DNA of 45,349 nucleotides. Origin: B25-G16 sp964549945. GTDB lineage: Bacteria; Desulfobacterota; DSM-4660; Desulfatiglandales; B25-G16. A program made the translations under genes and the position numbers. How positions within the stretch are numbered: position 1 is the stretch's first letter; each line of letters begins with the position of its first letter. The DNA lies in contig CAZJXD010000029.1 in the NCBI GenBank assembly GCA_964549945.1, positions 1 to 45,349 of the forward strand, written 5' to 3'. Shown piece after piece: positions 25,538 through 33,454 of the stretch. The notes beneath the pieces were generated by a model. That model was given only the letters and a program-made list of their open reading frames with translations, did not search any database and had not been told where the DNA came from.

Positions 25538-28500
25538 TTATCGAAACTCGAGCCTGAAGAATATCTCCCCGCCTGAGGTTCCCTTATCATCCTGATAGCC
25601 GCTCAGCAAAATGCCCTCAAGCAGTTTATACTCCGCGATCGCGCGTTGGCTCAACTCGCCGTCTTTGGATTCCACCGCGTATTTCAGCGTCATTCGCCTG
25701 GAAAGCTCCTTGCCTATGGTAACCTTCACCTGATCGGAAACCAGGGCTTCCTCCTGTGACTGAGTCTCGACCTCGAGTATATCAAGCCCTGTGGCCTTTT
25801 TGATATCCTCCTCGAGCGTTGCTGCGAGGATTCCCGCGAGCATACTCGTTGGGGACTTCGTTGTTCCTCCCTCCGCCTCAATCAACTCGTGGGTGGTTCT
25901 CCCGAACAGGAGAAGAGAAAGTATGTCCCCATCCTCCTCCGGTGGGTCAGAGGTTACGGTAAAGGAGAGCTTATCGGGCGGGCCGGAGATCGCCAGCAGT
26001 ATCGTCCACTTCCGAACCTGGACCTCGCCTTCGATGTCAAACATAGGCTCGATCTTATAGGGGTTCGAGAAGTCGATCTCCCCCTTTTTAACGGTAAAGG
26101 TCCTCTTCCGGTAGGTGACCGTTCCCGCATCAATGGTGGCCCTTCCCGTAATTATTGGATTGCTCAGGGTGCCCGAGATTTGAAGATCGGGGTTGATATC
26201 CAGGTGGGCGAGGTTATTATCAACAACAAAGGGATTCCTGCGCCTGAGCGAGATATCCACGCCCATATCTTTCATAAAGGGCAGGGTTATCTCCTTGGGC
26301 AGTGGAGCTTCCTCCCTCTTTCTCTCACTCACTACCTGGAGAATGCTGAGGTTCACGTCCTTGTAGTAGGTTCCCTCAAGGATAACGATCTCTCCTTGCA
26401 CCAGTGATTTATCGGGAGTTCCTTGAATCTGTAGCGTGGCGTTAAAGAGCACATCCAGCATATCAGGTATTTGGAGGGGAATGCCATGTGCATCTATCGC
26501 CATGTTCACACCTGCAGGCCTAATCCCCTTCAGTTCCATTGTACCGGCCGCGCTGAACCTGCCGGTATCCATCAGTCCCTCGAGCTTCTCGATCGTTACC
26601 ATCCGGGGGGCGATCCGTATCCTCCCGCTCAGATCGTGTACCTTCTGGCCGATATTCGGAATGCTGAAGCCCACATCCTTAAGCTCCACCTCACCCTGAA
26701 TATCGGGATGAGCCCACGTACCTGTTACCGCGGCAGAAAGGCTCGCGTTTCCCGTAACATCCGGCAGCTCATCGACGAATAGGCGTGCCGCCTGCAAGGG
26801 GATAGTGCCCTCAACCTGAAGGGAGAGGGTGCCGTAGACCTTTGCCCTCCCCTTGATATCGATCTTCCCCTCTTTCAAAACAGAGCCCCTGAGCGAGAGG
26901 ATCGTTATCTCCCCATCTTCCATTTCAGCCTTGAAATCCCTGCCAGAAAAAAGCTCCTTTTCCTTGTAAAAGAGCTCCGCCTGTGAGAGATCAGCAACAA
27001 CATGGGTTTGACGGAATGCCCAGGCGTTGCCCCTTGCTTCAATTGTGCCGCTTACCGTGGCACTCAGGTGTTTCTGGTCCATGAGCCTAAAGTACGGCTC
27101 AAGATCTGTCCGGCGACATTGTATGAATGCCGAAAAGTCCCCTTTTTTTACGTGGTAGGATCCCTTGAGATCGAAGTTCAGCTTACCCGCAATATAAGCC
27201 ACCTGATCGCGAAGTTCGAGTTGAACGTGGAAGTCGTCAAATGATCTGCCCTTGAACCGAGGATTCTCCAGGGTAATCTCCCCTGTAAGGTGCGGGTTTT
27301 CAAAGGTACCGTGCCCGGAGATATTGAAGAGGATCCTCCCTTCTCCGATTCCCCGTTCCCTGATCTTCTCTATATTGCTCAGAGAAACCCCTTTTGATAC
27401 GAGGTCAATCTGATATGCCTTCTCGAGGGTAATCCACCCCACTGCCTCAATCAGTTCCCCCGGCACCACCACGAGCTGTAAGGGCTTGAACCAGGCTCTT
27501 TTCCCATCAAGGGCACAAGCCAGTTTCATTTCGTGGAAGCGCTGAACCCCCAGATACACGTCCGTTCCATGAAGATCGATAGTCCCCCTTGGTTTTCTTA
27601 CACTCCCCTCCAAGGTTGCAGCTAGCGCTACCTTTCCTTTCACATTGTCGACGAAATCCTCAATGAAGATAGAATCCCCTTGGATTTTAAGCACATATGT
27701 GGGATCTCTAAGCGGTTTCACGGTTTGTTGATCCAAAACGCGGCCAAACCCCGAGACATGGAGCATGGACGTATTCTTACGAACCTCCATTGTATCAATA
27801 AAGAGCTTTCCTTTAGAGAATCGAAGATCAGCTACCAGATCGCCAACACGAACGCGATCGAAGGCCACGTCTTTCCCCTGTAAAGAGCCCGTTGCCTCTA
27901 AGGATTTGGGAGTTCCCTTGAGATCTATCTTCCCCTCAAGCATACCGCTTGGCATGTTTTTTTTCACAAAGTCTCTCATTTCAACATGATGGAGCGTAAT
28001 GAAAAACCCCAGTACAGGCTCGGGATCGATGGTCAAGGTCGAATCCTTAAAGGGCTTGATAAATCCCTTTCCCTCGATAAGGGACCCCTGATTTTCAACG
28101 GTAATCCCCTGTATATCTACTCTTCCCCGCTGATCCAGGTCAGCAGCGAGGCGAACACTCCCGATTGATATCTCTTTATAGCGGAGATGATCGCCTTGAA
28201 TGAAAAGGGCAAAGGTCGGGTTTTCTATTGTGCCAGAAGCGCTGCCCTTGACCTTACATTCCCCGTAGAAGTTATCCAAACCGAAAAGCAAAAGCGCTTT
28301 GTCGAGGCTTGCCGCCTCTAACGAGAGGTTTGCTGTCATCTCCTTCGAAAAAAGATCGAGTTTCCCATCTGCCTGGAGCACACTGTCGCCCGCTTTTGCC
28401 TCAAGCCCTTTGATTGTGGCAACTCCCCCTTTGAGATCCACCTTTGTTTTCACGAATAGATCAGCTTTCTTCCCTAATTTACCGGTGCCCAGCCCTTTGA

Positions 28501-29770
28501 CATCCGTTTCAAGTACCGCATTTGCGGAAAGGCTGCGAAAGGAGAGCCCCTTCCCGGAAAGCGCGAGGCCAGAGCTCATGGTACCACGCAATGTATTGCT
28601 CACAGGATGCGGGAGGCGTTCGAGCGCTATGCCGTGTGCCTTGATGAAAACATCGTACGAGATCTCCTCCAGATTCCTCTGGGACGCGAGGAATCCGCCC
28701 GCGAAGGCGTGATAGAGATCAATGTCTCCCTGGACAGCGATATTTCCCGAGGCGATGCTCAATTCTGCTTTCTTCAAGGTCAAGAGCAGATCCTTTAGCA
28801 CAAGGTCGAGCTTCATTCGGTCAATCTTATTGCCTGAGATTACCCCTCCGCCGTAATCAAGCCGGAGGTTGACCTCCGGATTATCCAGGCTGCCCTTGAT
28901 AGCCGATTTCACGGCTACCTCTCCCGTTAAAGGCACCGTTACATGAAGGCTCTCCCGGATTTCAGCGAGGGAGACCGTGGTATCGAGGACGAGGTCAAAC
29001 AAGGGCTTTCTCGAGATATCGCGTATTTCCCCGGAAGCCGTAACTTTCGATGAGGCGGTAGTTACCTCGAGGAAGTGAAGCTCAATCTCAGAAGGCCTCA
29101 GTGCCGCCCTCATTTTACATCCGGTTAGGGTAACGTGTGCTCCAGTGCAGTCTATCAGCCCGCTTTCTATTTGAATGTCGATATCTCCCGTTCGTTTCAA
29201 GAGATCTCCTTCTGCAACGAAAGAGATATCCCTTGCCTCTATTTTCAAACCCTTCGAAATCATCTCATAGCTGATCGCGCCTTTCACAAGCCTAAGGGAG
29301 GTGATCGCCATGTTAAAAGGGAAGCCCATGCCGTTACGTTCCTTTTTCCCCTCTCCTTCGCTGGGTCCTCCCGGTTTCGAACGAGCAAGGGCCCGTATAA
29401 GGTTGAGCTCTCCTTTTTCATCTAAACGGAGAGCGGCCCATGGTTTTTCTGCGATTAGCTTATCAATAGTGAGGTCCCCTTTTAAAAGGGTCATCCATGA
29501 AAGATTAGCAGAAACACGTTCAAGGCCTGCGATATCCTCATCATGCGGGCCTTGAAGGGATACGTTCTCTATGGTGAATTCGCCTTTGAGGAGAGAGAAA
29601 TGGGCTTTTTCCCAGGAAACCGAGCCCGGGATCAATCCATTTATCTCTCGTTGGATGAGGGCCTGGGCATGATCTGTCTGGAAGTACAGGAGTACACCGC
29701 CAATGATTATGAAAACTAAACCTAAAAAGATTCCCATGCTGAGAAGGCAGATTTTGACCAGCTTTCGCAT
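25538..29770 (-). CDS. tamB: TamB/YtfN-like translocation and lipid-transport protein
   Basis: A 1410-residue protein anchored by one N-terminal helix (residues 9-30), followed by an AsmA-like start (GLIPGSVSWEKAHFSLLKGE) and about 1000 residues of beta-rich repeats (IEGKGFIKPF, ASGEIRDIS, ITGEITLENP), as in the beta-taco groove of TamB. The C-terminal DUF490 is clear: ISGTLSNPIITGRATIDAGT, TFTVKKGEIDF, DILSLLLFG, and an end LSGYQDDKGTSGGEIFFRLE. It should span the periplasm, moving phospholipid or aiding outer-membrane protein assembly with the Omp85 partner. Here tamB comes first and the Omp85 gene second, the reverse of enterobacteria. There is no clear ribosome site before ATG 29770. Confidence 0.93.
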   Translation of the reverse strand: MRKLVKICLLSMGIFLGLVFIIIGGVLLYFQTDHAQALIQREINGLIPGSVSWEKAHFSLLKGEFTIENVSLQGPHDEDIAGLERVSANLSWMTLLKGDLTIDKLIAEKPWAALRLDEKGELNLIRALARSKPGGPSEGEGKKERNGMGFPFNMAITSLRLVKGAISYEMISKGLKIEARDISFVAEGDLLKRTGDIDIQIESGLIDCTGAHVTLTGCKMRAALRPSEIELHFLEVTTASSKVTASGEIRDISRKPLFDLVLDTTVSLAEIRESLHVTVPLTGEVAVKSAIKGSLDNPEVNLRLDYGGGVISGNKIDRMKLDLVLKDLLLTLKKAELSIASGNIAVQGDIDLYHAFAGGFLASQRNLEEISYDVFIKAHGIALERLPHPVSNTLRGTMSSGLALSGKGLSFRSLSANAVLETDVKGLGTGKLGKKADLFVKTKVDLKGGVATIKGLEAKAGDSVLQADGKLDLFSKEMTANLSLEAASLDKALLLFGLDNFYGECKVKGSASGTIENPTFALFIQGDHLRYKEISIGSVRLAADLDQRGRVDIQGITVENQGSLIEGKGFIKPFKDSTLTIDPEPVLGFFITLHHVEMRDFVKKNMPSGMLEGKIDLKGTPKSLEATGSLQGKDVAFDRVRVGDLVADLRFSKGKLFIDTMEVRKNTSMLHVSGFGRVLDQQTVKPLRDPTYVLKIQGDSIFIEDFVDNVKGKVALAATLEGSVRKPRGTIDLHGTDVYLGVQRFHEMKLACALDGKRAWFKPLQLVVVPGELIEAVGWITLEKAYQIDLVSKGVSLSNIEKIRERGIGEGRILFNISGHGTFENPHLTGEITLENPRFKGRSFDDFHVQLELRDQVAYIAGKLNFDLKGSYHVKKGDFSAFIQCRRTDLEPYFRLMDQKHLSATVSGTIEARGNAWAFRQTHVVADLSQAELFYKEKELFSGRDFKAEMEDGEITILSLRGSVLKEGKIDIKGRAKVYGTLSLQVEGTIPLQAARLFVDELPDVTGNASLSAAVTGTWAHPDIQGEVELKDVGFSIPNIGQKVHDLSGRIRIAPRMVTIEKLEGLMDTGRFSAAGTMELKGIRPAGVNMAIDAHGIPLQIPDMLDVLFNATLQIQGTPDKSLVQGEIVILEGTYYKDVNLSILQVVSERKREEAPLPKEITLPFMKDMGVDISLRRRNPFVVDNNLAHLDINPDLQISGTLSNPIITGRATIDAGTVTYRKRTFTVKKGEIDFSNPYKIEPMFDIEGEVQVRKWTILLAISGPPDKLSFTVTSDPPEEDGDILSLLLFGRTTHELIEAEGGTTKSPTSMLAGILAATLEEDIKKATGLDILEVETQSQEEALVSDQVKVTIGKELSRRMTLKYAVESKDGELSQRAIAEYKLLEGILLSGYQDDKGTSGGEIFFRLEFR

Positions 29771-29838
29771 CTTTTTTTACCATCACACCCGCGTTACCGT
29801 ATCTCCGTGGGACCTATGACTCCCCCGGAGATAACAGC

Positions 29839-29970
29839 CTATAGCATTCGGTCCATTTTGAAAAGAACGATCACGAGAATGAAGGTTCCGATCAGCAACC
29901 ATGCCCGCTCGAGCAGCCAGAACCCAAGGCCAGGGATATCAGGTTGATCATCTGCAAAGGGGATATACAA
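29839..29970 (-). CDS. Possible 43-residue single-helix membrane protein or remnant
   Basis: The frame runs from TTG 29970 to TAG 29839-29841. The product has a polar start with a DDQPDIPG stretch, then a 20-residue hydrophobic helix (AWLLIGTFILVIVLF) and a basic end, KMDRML. There is no good ribosome site, and TGA TAA stops lie just upstream in frame. Codon use looks coding, so it may be the surviving end of a larger membrane protein gene. It lies upstream of tamB on the same strand. Confidence 0.3.
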   Translation of the reverse strand: MYIPFADDQPDIPGLGFWLLERAWLLIGTFILVIVLFKMDRML

Positions 29971-30030
29971 TTATCAATTTGCATGCGACGATGGAATGGC
30001 ATGTAGCCTCGAAAAGTTTAGAAAAATGCC

Positions 30031-30059
30031 TTGACAACCTATGTACAACCGCTTTTAAT
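30031..30059 (+). promoter_or_regulatory. Sigma-70-like promoter
   Basis: TTGACA (30031-30036), a 17-base spacer and TTTAAT (30054-30059) make a near-consensus promoter. An inverted repeat CCGCTT...AAGCGG overlaps and follows the -10 and could be an operator. No gene begins soon after it; the hsp20 start is 590 bases away. Confidence 0.45.
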
Positions 30060-30399
30060 ACTTATTAAGCGGTATATTTTATGCTCCCCTTAGGAACCCA
30101 TCAAACTCTTTTTTTAGAGGGCATATATGGTGCTGAAATTTCTCTCTAAAGAGCATGTCCGGAAGGATGATTTTTAGAGAAATGCGAGTTCTCACCAAGG
30201 CCATGAGACACACCACGTATTGACGCATCGTTTTCTATCATCAAGTACAATACCGCAGTTGCCGTTAATTGGTCAGACGGAATTTCGACGCTTCACTCTA
30301 CTCCCTTCCCAGCGGAATCCAATACGTGATCAGAAGATGTCAGGAAACCTCCTGTGCATGTCCCAAGACAAGAACTTCGAGGTCCGGTTTTGGATTAAA

Positions 30400-30416
30400 C
30401 GGAACAAAAAGTTCCG
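30400..30416. promoter_or_regulatory. Palindrome 1 upstream of hsp20, possible activator site
   Basis: CGGAAC-AAAAA-GTTCCG, a perfect 6+5+6 inverted repeat. It has the same layout as palindrome 2 at 30502 (CGGAAY-N5-RTTCCG). Its centre is about 166 bases upstream of the sigma-54 -24 box, a usual distance for an enhancer site. Confidence 0.5.
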
Positions 30417-30501
30417 ATTACTAAATCTCTCAGTCCTTTCAGTGGATTAAAGCACCTCCATGCAAATTAAGCCTCTATATCTGCTGGTCTTATGTAATTT
30501 T

Positions 30502-30518
30502 CGGAATTATAAATTCCG
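30502..30518. promoter_or_regulatory. Palindrome 2 upstream of hsp20, possible activator site
   Basis: CGGAAT-TATAA-ATTCCG, a perfect 6+5+6 inverted repeat (7+5+7 with the flanking T/A). Its centre is 102 bases from palindrome 1 and about 64 bases upstream of the -24 box. Confidence 0.5.
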
Positions 30519-30573
30519 ATACCTTTTTCGGCGGTATTTCAAAAAAATCAATAATATCAATATATTAAACATA

Positions 30574-30588
30574 TGGCATGCTTATTGC
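30574..30588 (+). promoter_or_regulatory. Sigma-54 promoter of hsp20
   Basis: TGGCATG-CTTA-TTGC has GG and GC separated by exactly 10 bases and fits the consensus at all key positions. It is the best of three such boxes in the window. The expected transcription start is near 30600, about 50 bases before the hsp20 ATG. Confidence 0.65.
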
Positions 30589-30649
30589 CGAATAATAAAG
30601 CCGTAAGATAAATGTCTTGGGGGAGGGCATAAAAAAGGAGGTGATAGGT

Positions 30650-31123
30650 ATGGACATAATTCCGTGGAGACCCTTTGGGGGAGAACTCAGTTCTTTTCGA
30701 CAGGAAATGGACAGGCTCTGGGATCGATTCTTCGGTGAGATGCCTCTTGCAAGAAGGATCACCGAAGAGTGGTGGCCCACTGTGGATGTCTCGGAGACAA
30801 AGGATAACTTCATCATCAAGGCAGAACTGCCGGGTATTGATGAGAAGGATGTGAGCGTGGCCATCTCAGGGGATGTGCTCACCATCAAGGGCGAGAAGAA
30901 AAAGGAGGAGGAAGAAAAGGACGAGCACCACTTTCGAGCTGAGCGGTACTATGGCTCGTTCCAGCGCTCCTTCCAGCTTCCGAGCAGCGTAAAGGCCGAT
31001 AAGATTGAGGCAGAGTTTGAAAAGGGTGTCCTGAGAGTAACACTTCCCAAGGTGGAAGAGGCGAAGAAGAAAGAGGTAAAGATCAAGGTAAAAACGGGAA
31101 AAGCAGGCAAGTCCACTAAATAA
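30650..31123 (+). CDS. Small heat shock protein, Hsp20/alpha-crystallin family
   Basis: A 157-residue ATP-independent holdase that keeps unfolding proteins soluble. The alpha-crystallin domain covers about residues 42-140: PTVDVSETKDNFIIKAELPG opens it, and GVLRVTLPK near its end is the conserved A-x-x-n-GvL motif (FEKGVLRVTLPK). It is followed by a Lys-rich tail. The ATG at 30650 is set by a textbook AAGGAGGTGA seven bases upstream. It stands first in a long plus-strand run of stress and ion-transport genes and has a sigma-54 promoter with paired upstream palindromes. Confidence 0.95.
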   Translation: MDIIPWRPFGGELSSFRQEMDRLWDRFFGEMPLARRITEEWWPTVDVSETKDNFIIKAELPGIDEKDVSVAISGDVLTIKGEKKKEEEEKDEHHFRAERYYGSFQRSFQLPSSVKADKIEAEFEKGVLRVTLPKVEEAKKKEVKIKVKTGKAGKSTK

Positions 31124-31215
31124 CTTTATGTTACATTATAGTTCCCTCCCCTAAAAAGTAAAAGCAATGGTGGAGGGGTAACTATCTGTTAACCCAATAA
31201 TAAGGAGGTAGTACA

Positions 31216-31899
31216 ATGGAAGTCACAACAATTGTCACAGGTGCGTGGAATGCATTCGCCACCAAGATCACCTCGTTTCTGCCTGAGCTGATCGGGGCGA
31301 TCATCATCTTTGTACTAGGCTGGATCATCGCCCGATTGGTGAAAGTGGGGGTTGAGAAGCTTCTCAAGCTGGTGCGTTTTGACACGGCAACGGAGAAGAC
31401 CGGCGTAAATAAGTTCCTTAAGAAGGGGGAGATCGTAAAGGCCCCCTCCGAGATCGTCGGAACGCTCGTCTACTGGTTCATCATGATCCTGGTGATCATC
31501 GCCTCACTCGACGCACTCGGTTTGCCGATTGTCTCGGATATGCTTAACAGCATCTTCCTCTACATACCCAATGTGGTGGCAGCGATCATCGTGCTGGTCC
31601 TGGGGGTCCTTATGGGGAACCTGCTCTCCGCGGTGGTCAGGACAGCCGCATCCAATGCGGGATTGAAAAACGCTGAGGGGCTGGGCAAGCTCTCCCTTTA
31701 CGCCATTGTGGTATTTGTAGCGGCTATTGCCCTTATCCAACTTGGCATTGGCGAGGAGATAGTGGTCGCTGCATTCGGACTCGTCTTCGGCGCGGCCGCC
31801 CTGGCCCTTGCCCTTGCATTCGGACTGGGCGGAAGGGATGTGGCGGGCGATTATCTAAAGCGCTGGCTAGCGGAGAAGAAGACCCCGGCCAAGAAATAA
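31216..31899 (+). CDS. Mechanosensitive-channel-like protein with conserved TM-helix repeats
   Basis: A 227-residue protein with four or five membrane helices. Two copies of the TM_helix (PF05552-like) motif are visible: FLPELIGAIIIFVLGWIIARLV (about 20-42) and YIPNVVAAIIVLVLGVLMGNLL (about 115-137). A Gly/Ala-rich helix, FGAAALALALAFGLGGRDVA, resembles the pore-lining helix of MscS. It lacks the MscS beta domain and is like the CmpX group; channel function is inferred. AATAAGGAGG precedes ATG 31216. Confidence 0.85.
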   Translation: MEVTTIVTGAWNAFATKITSFLPELIGAIIIFVLGWIIARLVKVGVEKLLKLVRFDTATEKTGVNKFLKKGEIVKAPSEIVGTLVYWFIMILVIIASLDALGLPIVSDMLNSIFLYIPNVVAAIIVLVLGVLMGNLLSAVVRTAASNAGLKNAEGLGKLSLYAIVVFVAAIALIQLGIGEEIVVAAFGLVFGAAALALALAFGLGGRDVAGDYLKRWLAEKKTPAKK

Positions 31900-31956
31900 G
31901 CCACGAGCGAGGGAATAATGGCCGCGAGGTTCTTCACATGCCTTGCAGGGAGGGGG

Positions 31957-31985
31957 GAGCCTTCCCTTCTCCCTGGGGCTCTTTT
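31957..31985 (+). terminator. Possible weak terminator
   Basis: GAGCC (31957-31961) and GGCTC (31977-31981) enclose a pyrimidine-rich loop and are followed by TTTT. The stem is short, so termination would be partial at best. Confidence 0.3.
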
Positions 31986-32033
31986 CCGCATATTTAGCGG
32001 GGAATCCTGCTAAAAAGACAAAGGAGGCTGAAG

Positions 32034-32345
32034 ATGGGGTACGTAAAGAGCATTATCTTGATTATTGTTCTCTTATTTTTGGTCACCTTCGGGGTGAAAA
32101 ATAACCAGCCTACCCTTCTTAACTACTATTTCAACATCACCACCGGCACGATCCCCCTTTACGGCATCGTGTACATCTCCATCATCATCGGGATTATTAT
32201 CGGGATGATTGTAGGGATTTCCAGCAGGCTTACACTCCACAGAAAGGTAAGACACCTTCAGCGGGAGAACAGGGCACTCAGGGAAGGAGAGGAGGAGAGA
32301 AAGGAAATAGAGGAGGAGGAGGAGAGGACTGAAAGAGAGGATTGA
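32034..32345 (+). CDS. LapA-like (DUF1049) membrane protein, first of a pair
   Basis: A 103-residue protein with two helices (about residues 4-22 and 42-66) and a charged C-terminal coiled coil very rich in Glu and Arg. The segment between the helices (KNNQPTLLNYYFNITTGTIPLYGIVYIS) matches the N-x-x-x-V/L-x-hydrophobic pattern of the LapA/YciS domain. In E. coli, LapA helps regulate lipopolysaccharide assembly; a similar role here is only an inference. GGAGGCTGAAG precedes ATG 32034. Its TGA overlaps the ATG of the next gene (TGATG). Confidence 0.8.
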   Translation: MGYVKSIILIIVLLFLVTFGVKNNQPTLLNYYFNITTGTIPLYGIVYISIIIGIIIGMIVGISSRLTLHRKVRHLQRENRALREGEEERKEIEEEEERTERED

Positions 32346-32575
32346 TGATGAGACCAAAATTTATCGCGGTGTTAGTCTTAATTGCCCTATTTCTTATCAT
32401 ACTTATCCAGAATATCCAGCCGGTCACCTTGCGGCTTTTTTTCTGGAAAGTGGGCATGTCCCAGATTATACTGATACCACTTACCATGGCAATCGGCTTT
32501 GTTGTCGGATTTATTGTCGCGAAAGTGGCCGGCAATCGAACAAGAAAGAAAAAGAGTAACTACTCAGGTAGATAG
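32345..32575 (+). CDS. LapA-like (DUF1049) membrane protein, second of a pair
   Basis: A 76-residue protein with the same two-helix layout: IAVLVLIALFLIILIQNIQPV, then LRLFFWKVGMSQIILIPLTM and a second helix to about residue 62, ending in a Lys/Arg-rich tail. It starts at ATG 32345 in the TGATG overlap with the previous gene; ATG 32348 is equally possible. The tails of the two proteins are opposite in charge (acidic first, basic second), which would suit a heterodimer. Confidence 0.78.
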   Translation: MMRPKFIAVLVLIALFLIILIQNIQPVTLRLFFWKVGMSQIILIPLTMAIGFVVGFIVAKVAGNRTRKKKSNYSGR

Positions 32576-32660
32576 GTTGGCCTTCGACCATGCTCAGGAT
32601 GGTGAGTCGTTCGACTTTGCTCACGACCACGAGTTGGTCGAATGGCTTGTCGAACCATAG
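32576..32660. repeat. REP-like dispersed repeat with inverted arms
   Basis: The left end GGTTGGCCTTCGACCA and the right end (TGGTCGAATGGC, then TTGTCGAACC) are imperfect inverted repeats. GTGAG...CTCAC and GTCG...CGAC form an inner hairpin. Phrases such as TTCGACCATGCTCAGGATGG closely resemble repeats that I recall as common between genes in many bacterial genomes. It lies just after the second LapA-like gene. Confidence 0.6.
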
Positions 32661-32846
32661 GCTGAAGACTGTTAGGGAAAAACGGGGATACAGCGCATTG
32701 GGAGGCCGTGTTTGGTGCGAGAAGCTGCTGTTTCTTCAACAAAGTGCGCCACTAGTGCTCTTCTGATCACTTTAAGCCTTCGGTCTAAACAGCTTCAGCC
32801 TGACTACCTGAGTATCAAAAAAAACATTAAAACAAAAGGTGCTTGA

Positions 32847-33137
32847 ATGGAAAAAACAAGTCCAAAAAAGAAGAGCATAAAACGGAGAGTGACATTCTCT
32901 TTGTCTGCGCCCACGGCAAATGAGGTCTCCTTGGGTGGGGATTTCAACAATTGGAATGCGATCGCTCAGCCCATGAACAAGGATGCGAATGGGGTGTGGA
33001 AAAAGACGCTGGTTCTTGCTCCTGCGAGATACGAGTATAAATTCCTGGTGGATGGGGTATGGAGAAACGACCCTAAAAACGACGAGACATGCCCCAATTG
33101 CTTTGGAACTCAAAATAATGTGATCGACGTATCGTAG
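32847..33137 (+). CDS. Stand-alone glycogen-binding domain (CBM48/AMPK-beta type)
   Basis: A 96-residue protein made of a basic N-terminus (EKTSPKKKSIKRRVTF) and one early-set beta sandwich. Hallmarks are VSLGGDFNNWN (about 37-47), GVWKKTLVLAPARYEYKFLVDG (about 59-80) and WRNDP, with the usual sugar-stacking Trp residues. The domain binds alpha-glucans in AMPK-beta, isoamylase and branching enzymes. No enzyme domain is attached, and no glycogen gene is nearby apart from the distant hexose mutase at 3533. A Cys pair (CPNC) near the C-terminus is unusual for the family. The ribosome site is AAGGTG. Confidence 0.88.
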   Translation: MEKTSPKKKSIKRRVTFSLSAPTANEVSLGGDFNNWNAIAQPMNKDANGVWKKTLVLAPARYEYKFLVDGVWRNDPKNDETCPNCFGTQNNVIDVS

Positions 33138-33454
33138 GAAAAATTAAATTCCTGCTACAAGGCACCCCTGCACTGCACAATCTCGGTGGCGATGCACGTA
33201 GTGCGGGAGTGCGTCTTTTTCACCTTCCTGAGCAGAACTGCTCCTTGGTTTTCCCGGCTCTGAAGCAGCGCTTATTTCCATCAGCAGACTTCGCCTCAGG
33301 CACCTTGCATAGACAAAGCCCAAGCGTGCCGGGATCGTGGAAGGAATATTAAAAAAACCGGAGGAGCTGGCAGGCGGGATCCAGGATGAATATGAGCTGA
33401 GTGTTTGAATTGTTCGATACTCAGAAATAATATCAATTATGGAGATGAAACCCC
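33138..33454. other. 317-base gap with a possible gene remnant and promoter
   Basis: A stop-free stretch 33313-33408 would encode a 31-residue peptide, with AGIVEGILKKPEELAGGI in its middle and ending in DEYELSV, that looks coding but has no start codon; its style recalls the tail of small antitoxin-like proteins. TTGAAT-N17-TAATAT at 33405-33433 is a possible sigma-70 promoter for the cytochrome gene at 33455. The rest shows nothing clear. Confidence 0.35.

Larger units (their letters stand above)
29771..30649. other. Long AT-rich intergenic region upstream of hsp20
   Basis: 879 bases without a convincing gene, clearly poorer in GC than the rest. It holds a small minus-strand frame (29839-29970), a sigma-70-like promoter (30031-30059), two matched palindromes (30400-30416 and 30502-30518) and a sigma-54 box (30574-30588). 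A 16-codon frame from ATG 30127 to about 30177 (MVLKFLSKEHVRKDDF) follows the sigma-70-like promoter; it may be a leader peptide or the cut start of a lost gene. Confidence 0.55.

Noticed and set aside
25889..26407. A 172-codon plus-strand frame inside tamB
   Set aside because: Shadow of the DUF490-coding region on the minus strand.
31140..31180. Possible terminator after hsp20 (CCCTCC/GGAGGG)
   Set aside because: The stem is only six pairs with a long loop and no T-run.
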